Shown piece by piece: positions 44,983 through 54,504 of a DNA stretch of 64,000 nucleotides (the stretch's first letter is position 1; every line of letters starts with the position of its first letter). The notes beneath the pieces are model-generated. The model saw only the letters and a list, made by a program, of their open reading frames with translations, had not been told where the DNA came from and did no database searches. This DNA is from Hemicordylus capensis (lineage: Eukaryota > Chordata > Lepidosauria > Squamata > Cordylidae). The position numbers and the translations under genes were made by a program. The stretch is taken from positions 30,598,501 through 30,662,500 of the forward strand of contig NC_069659.1 of assembly GCF_027244095.1 (NCBI RefSeq), written 5' to 3'.

Positions 44983-45428
44983 GCTGTTCACACAACCATT
45001 AAAGAGGTAGGGCAAACATCCTATCTAGCTGTGGAAACTGTGCAAATTCCTGATTTTTGATCATGTGCTAGCTAAAACTTAGTTAGAAGGAGTGGGATGT
45101 GATCACAATAAACGTTGTGAACCACCCCAAGCAGTAATGTACTGGAGGGACAGGGTATAAATATTTTAAATAAATATATAATTAAATTGTCTGTGAGGTG
45201 GGAGCTGAGTAGGACAACACTGCCCCATCCAGCATTTGTACCCAGCACTTTGACAAGGTAGGAGAAAAAGCCGCCCCACCCAGCTCCCATATCACAGACA
45301 ATCACACACCCCTCCTCCTACCTAAGTCTTCGCTAGCACATCAAGAGAAGTCAGGAGCACACACAGCTCCCAAAACTGGGTAGGATGCTGTCCCTACCCC
45401 ATTAACGGTCATGTGAACAGTCCTCTTG
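44983..45428. mobile_element. hAT-like MITE inside VMO1-C exon 3
   Basis: The left end GGGCTGTTCACACAACCATT is mirrored by the right end ATTAACGGTCATGTGAACAG, with TIRs of about 40 bp. It contains an L2-type 3' tail at 45105-45170. Target duplication not clear. Confidence 0.7.
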
Positions 45429-45461
45429 TGCAATGAGGTTCCCATTGGGGCAACTCTAAGG

Positions 45462-45941
45462 CCAAATTCAGATACAACAGAAAACCAGATGTCCCTTCAC
45501 CTCCAGTTTCCTCACCAGGACATCCAAATTCAGGAAGATGGAGTTTGAGAGGCAGAAAGGGAGCCAAAGTTTCCCTCCCTGAACTCCAATCTGAACCTTT
45601 GGTTCAGAGTGGAGTCTGGGCACCACAAACTCCATTTCTGTGGTGCCAGCATTACATCCGAATGCTGGCACTGCCGTTTTCGTCCCACAGAACCAGAGTT
45701 GAGGGAGGAAGTTCCTCCCTGACTCCAGCCCAATTGGCTGTGTGGATTGTCCTTCTGTCAAGAAAGAAGCCCACAAAGCCAGCCCAGCTCCCCTGCCTCT
45801 CTGCAGTCTCACTGACTGCAGAGAGACAGCTCTCCTGAGCATCCAAATACGAACGGGAGAGCATGGGGAGGAGAGGCACAGAACCACGGGTCCATTGGGC
45901 CCTTGGGTCCACATTATGTCTGAAGGGAGCCAAACTCTCCA
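45462..45941. mobile_element. Second MITE-like insertion inside VMO1-C exon 3
   Basis: Ends GGCCAAATTCAGATAC and TATGTCTGAAGGGAGCC are loosely inverted. Candidate 8-bp flanks AACTCTAA and AACTCTCC match at six of eight. The interior has inverted segments (GAGGGAGGAAGTTCCTCCCT region). Its ORF is not family-like. Confidence 0.55.
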
Positions 45942-45958
45942 ACCAAGTTCCTCAGCTG

Positions 45959-46346
45959 CCAAAGAAGGCAATGATACTAATGGCCTATGAAAGACACACA
46001 TACTGTACAGATACAAATAGCAGTCATAGACCTTTTCACTTCAGAAGGAATTAATGGATAGCAACTAAGTAGACACATAATGTCATGCTGCATAAATAGC
46101 AATGGAGCTGAGCTGTTTGTACAGGCACTGGTCAGCCTCAGGGAGGTTCACAAGCAGAGCATGGCTGACGAAGAAATATCCCAGTGTTATCTCCAGTCAC
46201 AGCTTCTGAGAGTCCAGAGCATTCAAATACAGATTGTACTTTTGGCTCCAGTGCCCACTAGTCATAGATAGATCTCCTTTCCCTTTATTCACCCAACGGT
46301 ACATTGTGTGGTGATGACAATGCTATGAAGATGAGGATGGATATAG

Positions 46347-46350
<4 letters not shown>
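45959..46350. other. Old VMO1-C intron 2, nothing else recognised
   Basis: The first 20 bases next to the acceptor match the other VMO1 loci. CATACTGTACA is also present in the VMO1-B intron at 59570. Confidence 0.5.

Positions 46351-46400
<50 letters not shown>
46351..46400. repeat. (GT)n microsatellite
   Basis: About 25 GT units. Confidence 0.95.
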
Positions 46401-46401
<1 letters not shown>

Positions 46402-46559
46402 CTAGAAAGAAAATGAAATAAAACAATATGGACCCACAACAAAATGTTGAACTCTATCCCTGGTGTGCATGTCTAGTCTGAGCCTATGTCTGACCATGAT
46501 GACAAAACAAAAGTTAACAACAGCGACAGGAGCCCCTTCTCTAACTTGGATCTTGCTTC

Positions 46560-47093
46560 TAGGGATGTGCAAATAGGTTCGACGTCGAACCTGTTCAGTT
46601 CGACAGTTTGCTGTCAAACGGAACCATCCCCTGTTTGGTTCGAACCCAGACCAAACACTCCCCGACTGTTCGGGGGGTCACAGCCTTTTAAAATATATAG
46701 AGAGAGTTACTTACCCCTTCGGGGGAGTTGTTGGAGGCAGCGAGGAGGATACGTGGAGGTTCTCTCTCCCCCCACCAGCCTCCCTTACAGCCCAAACCAG
46801 CCAGTTTGGCTGGCTCTTCGGCCCGTTTGGGCCTTCCCTCTCTGGAGTGGCGACCATTTTGAAGGCCGCCGCACCTGCGCAATTGGCCTCTGTGTGGCCT
46901 GGGCTGCCTCCAACAACTCCCCCAAAGGGGGTAAGTAACACACACACAATTTTTAAAAAAATGTTTGTGAACACACACACCCCAAACCGAACCGGGGGGG
47001 GGGAAGAGGTGCCAGACCGAACTGGCCCGGTCCAGTTCGAGTCCAGTCCAGACTCGAACCAAACCGGACCAGTCGGTTCCATGCACACCCCTG
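46560..47093. mobile_element. hAT-like foldback family 1, 534 bp
   Basis: Starts TAGGGATGTGCAAATAGG and ends CATGCACACCCCTG. Perfect 8-bp duplication CTTGCTTC (46552-46559, 47094-47101). GTTCGACGTCGAAC and the GGGGAGTTGTTGGAGGCAGC arm are mirrored. No coding capacity. Confidence 0.92.
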
Positions 47094-47101
47094 CTTGCTT
47101 C

Positions 47102-48464
47102 ATGTACAAATTTTATTGATTTATTTATGGTTTTTGGATTTGCGGAGGAAAGGGGTGGCACTGGTGCTCAGTCCAATCTCCTTTTCATCCAGCCCTAAAA
47201 TTCCAAGAGTTTATGTTAAGAAACAGGGCTCCTTACTTTTGTGGATCTGCTACAGAGGGGACTAATGCACGTTTCTTCTGTTAAGTCTCATTGTGGTTAT
47301 CTGAACCTCTGGAGTGTTCCCACAAAGCTGAAGAACTCTGAGGAAATTCCCTCAAAATTTCCTTACAATGAAGGGATCTGGGAGGGCAGTACTTGTGTCA
47401 AACCTCTTCCTCTTCAGAAACAAAGCAGAGTCAGCAGACTGGTGGGGGAGCCACAGAGTTTCAGCTTTATCTTCTGTGGAGACTATTAGACAGCTTTCCC
47501 CCTCAGAAGCAGAATGGGTGATTGTCTTATCCTTGAAGGAGTGTCCTTCAAGCTGAAAAATTTCCTGCCCTTTTTTTGCTGAAGCCTTCTTCCCCCTTTT
47601 CCCACCAGTTCTATTTGCTGTGTCCACATGTAAACTGTCTGAGCTCACAAACATTCTATCCAATTGACTAACATGGGATAACTTGGGGTGGGGGGGATAT
47701 GGCCCCCTTCGGTCTTTCCTTCAGGTTTTTATGAAACTGAGGTATCTGCAGGTCACCAAGTGTACTGATACCACCCACTTGCCTACAAGTTCTCTGGTTC
47801 TCTATTCATAACATTTCCAACTCTTTTAAAAATGTATATAAGATACTGGCAAACATCCTGATTAAGAAAGTGCATGTGCAGCAAAGGAAGCATGTGTGCA
47901 TTTCCTGGGTACCAGAGTCAAGCAGTGGGGGCACTTGAGCCAAGGAAGCAACTTGCTTTTTTCTTTTCTTTTCTCCACTGGAAAAGCAACTTGGAATTGC
48001 TTCCAGGAAGCACAATGTGTATTTGCCTGTTTGGAAATTAAGGCATGATCTCTATTAAGATCTTCAGGTAATGAATGATTTGTACATAAAATTCTCCTTG
48101 TGGAACAAACAAGCTATTTCCACTCCAATGGGTAAGCAAGTTCCTGCTTCTCGGTACCTGAAAGAATGAGGCATTAGAATCATATGGAGTAATCTTGTGG
48201 TCAGCAACTGGTAGCCTTGGAGCTACCAAGCATGGCCTCCCTTCAGATCCACCAGGTGCCAGCCCCATATGCAAAAGATGGGAATGGTGGCTATAGGAGC
48301 TGAAAGCAGGGCATTTCAGGATTATGCAGTGGATAATGGGACTTTGACCCTCTACTGACCCCTCTCTTGTCCTAGTGGTTCTGAAAACTTAGTTGCTAAC
48401 CTAAAGAGTTAACTATGAACCCAAAATGACAGGTGTCAGTAAGTCAATATATATATTGGCTCTA
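47102..48464. other. Intergenic; part matches VMO1-B intron 2
   Basis: 48373-48440 (CTTAGTTGCTAACCTAAAG, then GACAGGTGTCAG) aligns with 60688-60755 (CCTAGTTGCTCACCTAAGG, then GATGTCAGG), which lies in VMO1-B intron 2. The rest is not recognised. Confidence 0.5.
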
Positions 48465-49244
48465 CAGGTGAAACTCGGAAAATTAGAATATTGTGCAAAA
48501 GTCCATTAATTTCAGTAATGCAAATTAAAAGGTGAAACTGATATATGAGACAGACGCATTACATGCAAAGCGAGATAAGTCAAGCCTTAATTTGTTATAA
48601 TTGTGATGATCATGGCGTACAGCTCATGAAAACCCCAAATCCACAATCCCAGAAAATTAGAATATTACATGGAACCAAGAAGACAAGGATTGTAGAATAG
48701 AACAATATCAGACCTCTGAAAAGTATAAGCATGCATATGTATTCAGTACTTGGTTTGGGCCCCTTTTGCAGCAATTACTGCCTCAATGCGGCATGGCATG
48801 GATGCTATCAGCCTGTGGCACTGATGAGGTGTTATGGAAGACCAGGATGCTTCATTAGCGGCCTTCAGCTCTTCTGCATTGTTTGGTCTCATGTCTCTCA
48901 TCCTTCTCTTGGCAATGCCCCATAGATTCTCTATGGGGTCAGGTCAGGCGAGTTTGCTGGCCAATCAAGCACAGTACACTGTATACTTTTTGGAGGTCCG
49001 ATATTGTTCTATTCTACAATCCTTGTCTTCTTGGTTCCATGTAATATTCTAATTTTCTGGGATTGTGGATTTGGGGTTCTCATGAGCTGTACGCCATGAT
49101 CATCACAATTATAACAAATTAAGGCTTGACTTATCTTGCTTTGCATGTAATATGTCTATCTCATATATCAGTTTCACCTTTTAATTTGCATTACTGAAAT
49201 TAATGGACTTTTGCACGATATTCTAATTTTCCGAGTTTCACCTG
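48465..49244 (-). mobile_element. Tc1/mariner element, internally deleted, 263-bp TIRs
   Basis: 780 bp between TA dinucleotides. Left TIR 48465-48727 and right TIR 48982-49244 are inverted copies beginning CAGGTGAAACTCGGAAAATT. The minus strand between them encodes the transposase C-terminus: VLDWPANSPDLTP, then after a one-base loss ENLWGIAKRRMRD and NNAEELKAANEASW, stopping just before the left TIR. This holds the last acidic residue of the DDE/D catalytic triad. The N-terminal DNA-binding part and most of the catalytic domain are missing. It is inserted in an L2-type 3' tail. Confidence 0.9.
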
Positions 49245-49375
49245 TATCCACCCCCAGCACAGTACCTCCAGTGACTGTTGCTGGTGTCTGTCTTATGTTT
49301 CTTTTAGATTGTGAGCCCTTTGGAGACAGGGATCCATATTATTTATTTGTTATTTCTCTGTGTAAACTGCTCAAT
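49245..49375 (+). mobile_element. L2-type 3' tail
   Basis: CCCAGCACAGTACCTCCAGT, TTTTAGATTGTGAGCCC and TTTCTCTGTGTAAACTGC match the tail at 61985-62190 (reverse strand there). Confidence 0.8.
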
Positions 49376-49384
49376 CCAGAATTT

Positions 49385-49655
49385 TCACTCGAGACACAAA
49401 TGACCAGGCTCAAACTATCATACTTCAGACACATTATGCGAAAACCCAGCTCCCTTGAGAAGTCCACAATGCTGGGAAAAGTTGAAGGAAAGAGAAGAAG
49501 AGGAAAACCAGCAGCTAGGTGGATGGACTCGATTACGACAGCAATGAATGCAGCACTGAGAGACCTTAAAGTCCTTAAAGTTGAAGACAGATCATCCTGG
49601 AGAGAATCTATCTACATGGTCGCTAAGAGTAGACACCGACTTGACGGCACTTAAT
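49385..49655 (+). mobile_element. Bov-B (RTE) LINE 3' end
   Basis: The plus strand encodes the Bov-B reverse transcriptase C-terminus: LKLSYFRHIMRKPSSLEKS, MLGKVEGKRRRGKPAARWMD and VAKSRHRLDGT. It ends in GACACCGACTTGACGGCAC and (AATC)n. It is strongly 5'-truncated. Bov-B is common in squamates and is a known horizontally transferred LINE. Confidence 0.9.
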
Positions 49656-49675
49656 CAATCAATCAATCAATAAGC

Positions 49676-51420
49676 CTTCAAAGAAACAATTTAAAAATAC
49701 ATACATATTCCAAAACAGAAAATAAGCTAAAATATTCTCAAATTAAAAGATCTCCTTTACATTTTACTGCAATATTTTCCAAACATGCAATATAGATAGA
49801 CTTAGCCACTTTTGCAAACAAAGCAATTTGGTATGTAATGTCTGGAAGAACATCAGCCAGGAAATAACAGATTTTCTCCTTAGCACCTTTCCCCCAAATT
49901 AAATATAGGATTTGTCTTAGAAATCTCTCTCTACGGTCCTGATAGAGAAATCAATACAATACATAGTGCTCTATGTCCACAACTTCATAAGTACCACAAA
50001 GACAAAATCATAATTCTTTAGGAATTTGTCTCAATCTTCCATCTAAGAAAGCTGAGGGCATAGTTTGAAAGTTTGAAAGTCAGTTCTATGAATGCAATTC
50101 TTCATGGTACACAAGAGAGACCTCGTAAATAATAAGCACATTCATAATTAACCTTGAGGCTTTTCTCACGATCATTGAGAAGAGCCTCTAGGGGGTCTGT
50201 GGGGAGGGTGGGCTTAGCCCACTCTCCCCGCAGATGAGCAGTAGCCGCCCACACGACTGCTGGCTCCATCATGGAGCCAGCCGGGGTTGGGGAGTTCGGG
50301 GGCCGCATGGGCCCCAGAAGCTCCAGCAAGCCCTGCCTGAGTGCACAGGGCAGGCTGGAGAGACCCCTGAGCCGGGAAGCTGCTTTTCAGTCTCCCAGTC
50401 GGAGGTCTACTTGTGAGTAGGCACAGCGCGGAGCCGCACCATGGCAACTTACGAGCAAAAAAACTGGGTTTGCTGAGCGCTCACTCCGCAAACCCGGTGA
50501 AAGGGGAGGGTTACTTTGGCGGGTTAACTGCCTGGAGGCCACCAGGCTCACCATGGTCAGGCGAAATAGGGCTAGGATCTCCTGATCGTCTCACTCTGAT
50601 CGCTCTGATTCGCCTGATCACTCACTCTGCAAACCCGGATTAAGGGCAGGTATACTTTGGCGTGTTAACCGCCTGGAGGCCACCGGGCTCACTTACGAGC
50701 CCAGTGGTTCACACGGTCAGGTGAAATTGGGCTAGGATCTCCTGCCCGATTTCGCCTGATCATCGGAATAGCATCCTTAAATACGAAATGCCATTAAGAA
50801 AATTTTGAAGTCTTGATTTGTTCCATATCCTGATGGTTATCCAGACCATAAAGCCATTCTCCTAACTTGTTTCTATATCCAATGATATTAAGACACTCAT
50901 GCGACAGACCTTTGGTATGTAACAAATCCAGATGAAATTTTGAAACAATCAATTTTCTCCACTTGCTCATTGAGACAGAGCTTGGGGAGACGACATTCAG
51001 GCATTTCCAAAAGTCTCTTTAGATCTGACTTTATGGATCTACCTTCTACTGAAGGAAGCCCAGTCTTAGTTCAAAGAAAGGCAGATGGGGTGCCAGGGGC
51101 AATGACAAAACACTCCACAGGAACTTACTTTGACAAACCTCCAGTTCTTTCATAACATTCAGTTTTTGCCCCCAGATTTCAATCCCATATAGAATTTGGG
51201 CAATAACTTTCCCAACAAAAACTTTTAAGGCTGCAGCCACAAATCTGCACTTCAAAATAGCTCTGGTCGACTTTAGAGCTGTCAGTTTTATATTTTGTGA
51301 CTGTGTTTTCCATGTGCCTGTCTCATCTAAATAGATACCCAGATATTTTAAAAGAGGATGTATGTTCTCTTTCATGTATGCCCATTCTATTTATATCTGA
51401 CCGAATATTTACTGAATACC
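49676..51420 (-). mobile_element. Unassigned LINE (call it LINE-U), interrupted by a MITE
   Basis: Reverse-strand pieces: 51375-51046 encodes KYLGIYLDETGTWKTQ, AALKVFVGKVIAQILYGIEI and LEVCQSKFLWSVLSLPLA, the region after the RT catalytic box. The 49680-50150 part encodes RQIPKEL, CLCGTYEVVDIEHYVLYC and FYQDRR, a C-terminal Cys/His motif. A family 4 MITE lies at 50157-50762. The same motifs recur at 56034-57720, so the two are one family. I could not place it in a named clade. Confidence 0.75.
50157..50762 (-). mobile_element. MITE family 4 in LINE-U
   Basis: Left end GGCTTTTCTCACGATCATTG, right end TGATCATCGGAATAGC. Contains GGCTTAGCCCACTCTCCCCG, GCCGCCCACACGACTGCTGG and two copies of the GAGGCCACC-GGGTTAACTGCC block. 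Candidate 8-bp flanks match at six of eight. Confidence 0.75.
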
Positions 51421-51726
51421 ATCAACCCATCTGCACACGGAGTGGGTGGGTGTCATATTGTCCATTGCCTTGGGTCACAAAGTATCTTGACCTGCCCCTG
51501 TCTTGATTATCCTTTGATAGATTTAACCTCACACTGAACATTCATTTGCACTTTGCTCCATCCCCCACGGAAATATGCCATGTTCCCATTCTGTCTCTTG
51601 AACCTTGCACATTTGCAGGTGGAGTCTCTTTACCTCTCTCTTTTGTCTCTTTGTTTACATTAGGTTTGTGTTGTTGTGTTGGAAACCTGGAACCACCCAG
51701 CACTGGGAAACTTAAAACCATACATA

Positions 51727-52021
51727 GGAACATAGGAAGCTGCCATATACCGAGTCAGACCACTGGTCTATCTAGCTCAGTATTGTCTACACAGACTGGC
51801 AGTGGCTTCTCCAAGGTTGCAGGCAGGAATCTCTCTCAGCCCTATCTTGGAGAAGCCGGGGAGGGAACTTGGAACCTTCTGCCCTTCTCAGAGAGCTTCC
51901 ATCCCCTGAGGGGAATATCTTACAGTGCTCACGCTTCTAGTCTCCCGTTCATAAGCAACCAGAGTGGACCCTGCTTAGCTAAGGGGACAAGTCATGCTTG
52001 CTACCACAAGACCAGCTCTCC
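51727..52021 (-). mobile_element. 5S-rRNA-headed SINE
   Basis: The reverse strand head has CCTTAGCTAAGCAGGGTC, CTGGTT and GAACGGGAGAC, which match the internal promoter region of 5S rRNA. The tail ends GAGCTAGATAGACCAGTGGT and AGCTTCCTATGTTCCTATG. The most complete copy of the family in the window. Confidence 0.85.
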
Positions 52022-52917
52022 TCCACAGAACGCACAGATGTCTGTATGACCGTACATGTTTTTGTGTGAATGGCTTGAACTGTGTTCATTTTTAAAGTGA
52101 ACCTGGATACAGGCCACTTCAGATAGGCAGTGTACTACTGTACCCGTGTTCAACATAACATGTAAATAACTGTCACAGTATTCAGATCTGTATCTATGGG
52201 CACTGTACACTCATTGTATGTACGTTGAACGTAATGTCTGGATAGGGCTTCTGACTGAAGTCCTACCTAGAAGTAAGATGGGGAAATCTGTGGTCAGTTC
52301 ACTTGCTCATTTGTTTTTTTCTTTTTGTTTCTTTTGAATTGCATCCACAGAGGGGGGCAGTTTTTTAGGAGCCAATACTAACTACACCTGACAAACTGAT
52401 TTTTTTTTAATTCCTCGATGATCTGATGCAGCTCACTCGACCGTTATATGCAGAGTCATGGCATTTGTGTCATCACCTTTAGAATTACTATAATGAGCAT
52501 CACAGGCATGTGAGAGAGGTAGAAACTATGACTATATCATAGGCAGTGCCAGATTTAGGTGCAGGTTAAGCAAGCTACAGCCTAGTGCCTCACATTATGA
52601 GGGGCCCCTGGTTACCAAATAAATGACTAAATTTCAAGTTTTTACATAATTGGTTGAAAAATTAAGGAGAAAAGAATAAAGAGTCTAAAACAGACAGTAT
52701 CATTCTGATATGATAAAAAATGCTTATATGGCTACACAATTATTTTTCATATTGAGTTGATAGATCTGTGCAAGAAAAAAAACCCTGTAAGGTATATTGG
52801 AATTTGTTTAGACAAGGGCCTGGTTTAGACCAAGACCTGCCATCACAGCAACAGGCAGAGCATACAGATGAATGCAGTTGTAACTGTGAGCAGTATGGAA
52901 AGTGTGACACACCAGGG
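52022..52917. other. Intergenic, nothing recognised
   Basis: No VMO1 exon 1 or 2 relic could be seen here, though this is where the missing VMO1-C exons might lie. Confidence 0.35.
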
Positions 52918-53390
52918 TGGGATGTCCAACCCGTTTTGTAAGAGGCTTGAGGCCAAAACATTTTGGCTTCATGGCCATTTCAGCAGTTTGGCGCCAGCGG
53001 GAGTGGTTCTTTAAGGGCAAGGAAGGGTGCACTCACCCCTCCCTCTGCATTTCCCCCACCAGCGCTCCTTTATTTTCAATCCTCTCGGGGCATCAGTGTT
53101 CCTCCCTTCCGCCCCATTGCCTCATCAGCCGGAAGTGGCCAGAAGTACCGATCGTGCATGCACCCATCATCTGCACGGGGGGCGCACACACACACGTGAC
53201 AAGTGCACACACGATCAGTACTTCCGGCTGATGAGGGGAACGGGGTGGCAGGGAAGAATGCTGCCGCCCCAAGGAGATTGAAAATAACAGAGCGCCGGTG
53301 GGGGGATGCAGCGGAAGGGGTGAGTTCACCCACCCCCGCCCTTAAAGAACCACCCCCGCTAGCACCGAAGTTGTTTCGGGCACATCCCTA
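52918..53390. mobile_element. hAT-like family 1, left end degraded
   Basis: The right end TCGGGCACATCCCTA is typical. The interior is a foldback: CTTTAAGGGC with CACCCCTCC, and CCGGAAGTGG mirrored around 53175. The left terminus does not match TAGGG. Confidence 0.65.
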
Positions 53391-53426
53391 TTATGTAATG
53401 CTATGGGGCCTTTTAAGCTTGACAAA

Positions 53427-53670
53427 GAGGTGGTTCACAGAGTCAAAAACTGTCTTCTATCCAGGTTTGGGAGTTGTGTGTGCTCCTAATTTTCAGTTGT
53501 ATAGAAGCAAGGTAGGAGGGAAACCTGGGTAGCTTTTTCACCTACCTTGCTTCCGCAGATCACTTCTGCCCAGGTTTTCCTCCTACCTTGCTTCCACACA
53601 GCTGAAGACTGGGAGCACACGCAACTCCCAAACCCGGGTAAACACCATTTTTGATTGTGTGAATGACCTC
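53427..53670. mobile_element. Palindromic MITE, arms about 110 bp
   Basis: GAGGTGGTTCACAGAGTCAA is mirrored by TTGATTGTGTGAATGACCTC. The arms share CAGGTTTGGGAGTTGTGTG and AAGCAAGGTAGGAGG. hAT-like termini; target duplication not seen. Confidence 0.8.
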
Positions 53671-53698
53671 ATAGTTTAGGTCCTCAGCATGTTATAAC

Positions 53699-53932
53699 CC
53701 AACTTATGTGGCGCAGCGGGCAAATGCTTGACTAACAAGCAGAAAGTTGCCAGTTCGAATCCCCCCTGGTACTATATCGGGCCGCAGTGATATAGGAAGA
53801 TGCTGAGAGGCATCATCTCAAACTGTGCTGGAGGAGGCAATGGTAAACCCCTCCTGTATTCTCCCAAAGAAAACCACAGAGCTCTGTGGGCGCCAGGAGT
53901 CAAAATCGTCTTGACTGCACACTTTACCTTTA
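53699..53932 (+). mobile_element. tRNA-derived SINE with Bov-B-like tail
   Basis: Head TGTGGCGCAGCGGGCAAATG (A-box region) and CAGTTCGAATCCC (B box). Tail CAGGAGTCAAAATCGTCTTG with CACACTTTACCTTTA. Closely similar to 31045-31273. Confidence 0.9.
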
Positions 53933-54173
53933 ATCCTGTGGTTAAGGTTGTGAACAAGCATGATGAAAGCAGTGTTTTTAAGAAATCTAGGAACAGTGAA
54001 GAAGGAAGCATAGTATTGGAGGATATGCTCTCTGGGTGGGATATCTTCTTGGAGGGGAGTAGAAGAACCTGGGTCTTTGATAGACTGGGCCTTTTCTGAT
54101 GAAATAATTTGGGTGAAGCTTTTGATGAAGACGAGGTGTGTTGTTGTGAAAGCCCAATTTGTTAAAGACAGTC

Positions 54174-54360
54174 TAAGCCAGCGTGGTGTAGTAGTTAGAG
54201 TATTGGAGACCCAAGTTCAAAACCCTATCCAACTCACAGGGTGACTCTGAGCCTCAGTTCGATGGGAGCCTAACCTACCTCACAGGGTTGTTGTGAGGAT
54301 AAACATAACTATGTGCATCGCTCTGTGCTCCTTACAGGAAGATTGGGATATAAATGTCAT
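54174..54360 (+). mobile_element. MIR-like tRNA-derived SINE, slightly shortened
   Basis: AGCCAGCGTGGTGTAGTAGT head, AAGTTCAAAACCC (degraded B box), ACCTCACAGGGTTGTTGTGA and the GATTGGGATATAAATG tail. A GTGA/AAGT tetranucleotide run follows at 54361-54395. Confidence 0.88.
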
Positions 54361-54504
54361 GTAAGTAAGTAAGTGAGTGAGTGAGTGAGTGAGTCAATGA
54401 GAATGGTGCAGTGATAAAATGACATAGCAAGTCTCGCAGGAATAAGAAGGGGAAGTTCGGAGCCTGTGGGGAGCAAAGCAGGAACAGGTAAGGCAAGACC
54501 AAGA

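Larger units (their letters stand above)
44752..45958 (-). pseudogene. VMO1: VMO1-C: decayed VMO1 exon 3, split by two transposon-like insertions
   Basis: At 45958 the reverse strand has the family's exon 3 acceptor CTTCTTTGGCAG. The first codons follow, then an insertion (45462-45941), then GAGTTGCCCCAATGGGAACC (compare CPKGN in VMO1-A), a second insertion (44983-45428), and GADAAVANNIYFSCQDGSAL, which aligns with [12 protein letters not shown]. After that the frame is lost, but GATGGTACAGCATTTAATGG and TTCTTCTACTGTAACTGA still match the DDTALND and FYCC end in another frame. At least one frameshift, missing cysteines and two insertions make it non-functional. No exon 1 or 2 of this copy was found. 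It is a host gene relic lying between VMO1-A and VMO1-B on the same strand. Confidence 0.82.

Noticed and set aside
45468-46016. 182-aa ORF overlapping the VMO1 pseudogene
   Set aside because: It runs through the MITE-like insertion and has no VMO1 or other domain.
52934-53398. TTTTGTAA and TTATGTAA as a target duplication for the 52918-53390 element
   Set aside because: The sequence next to the left octamer is not the family terminus, so the match may be chance.
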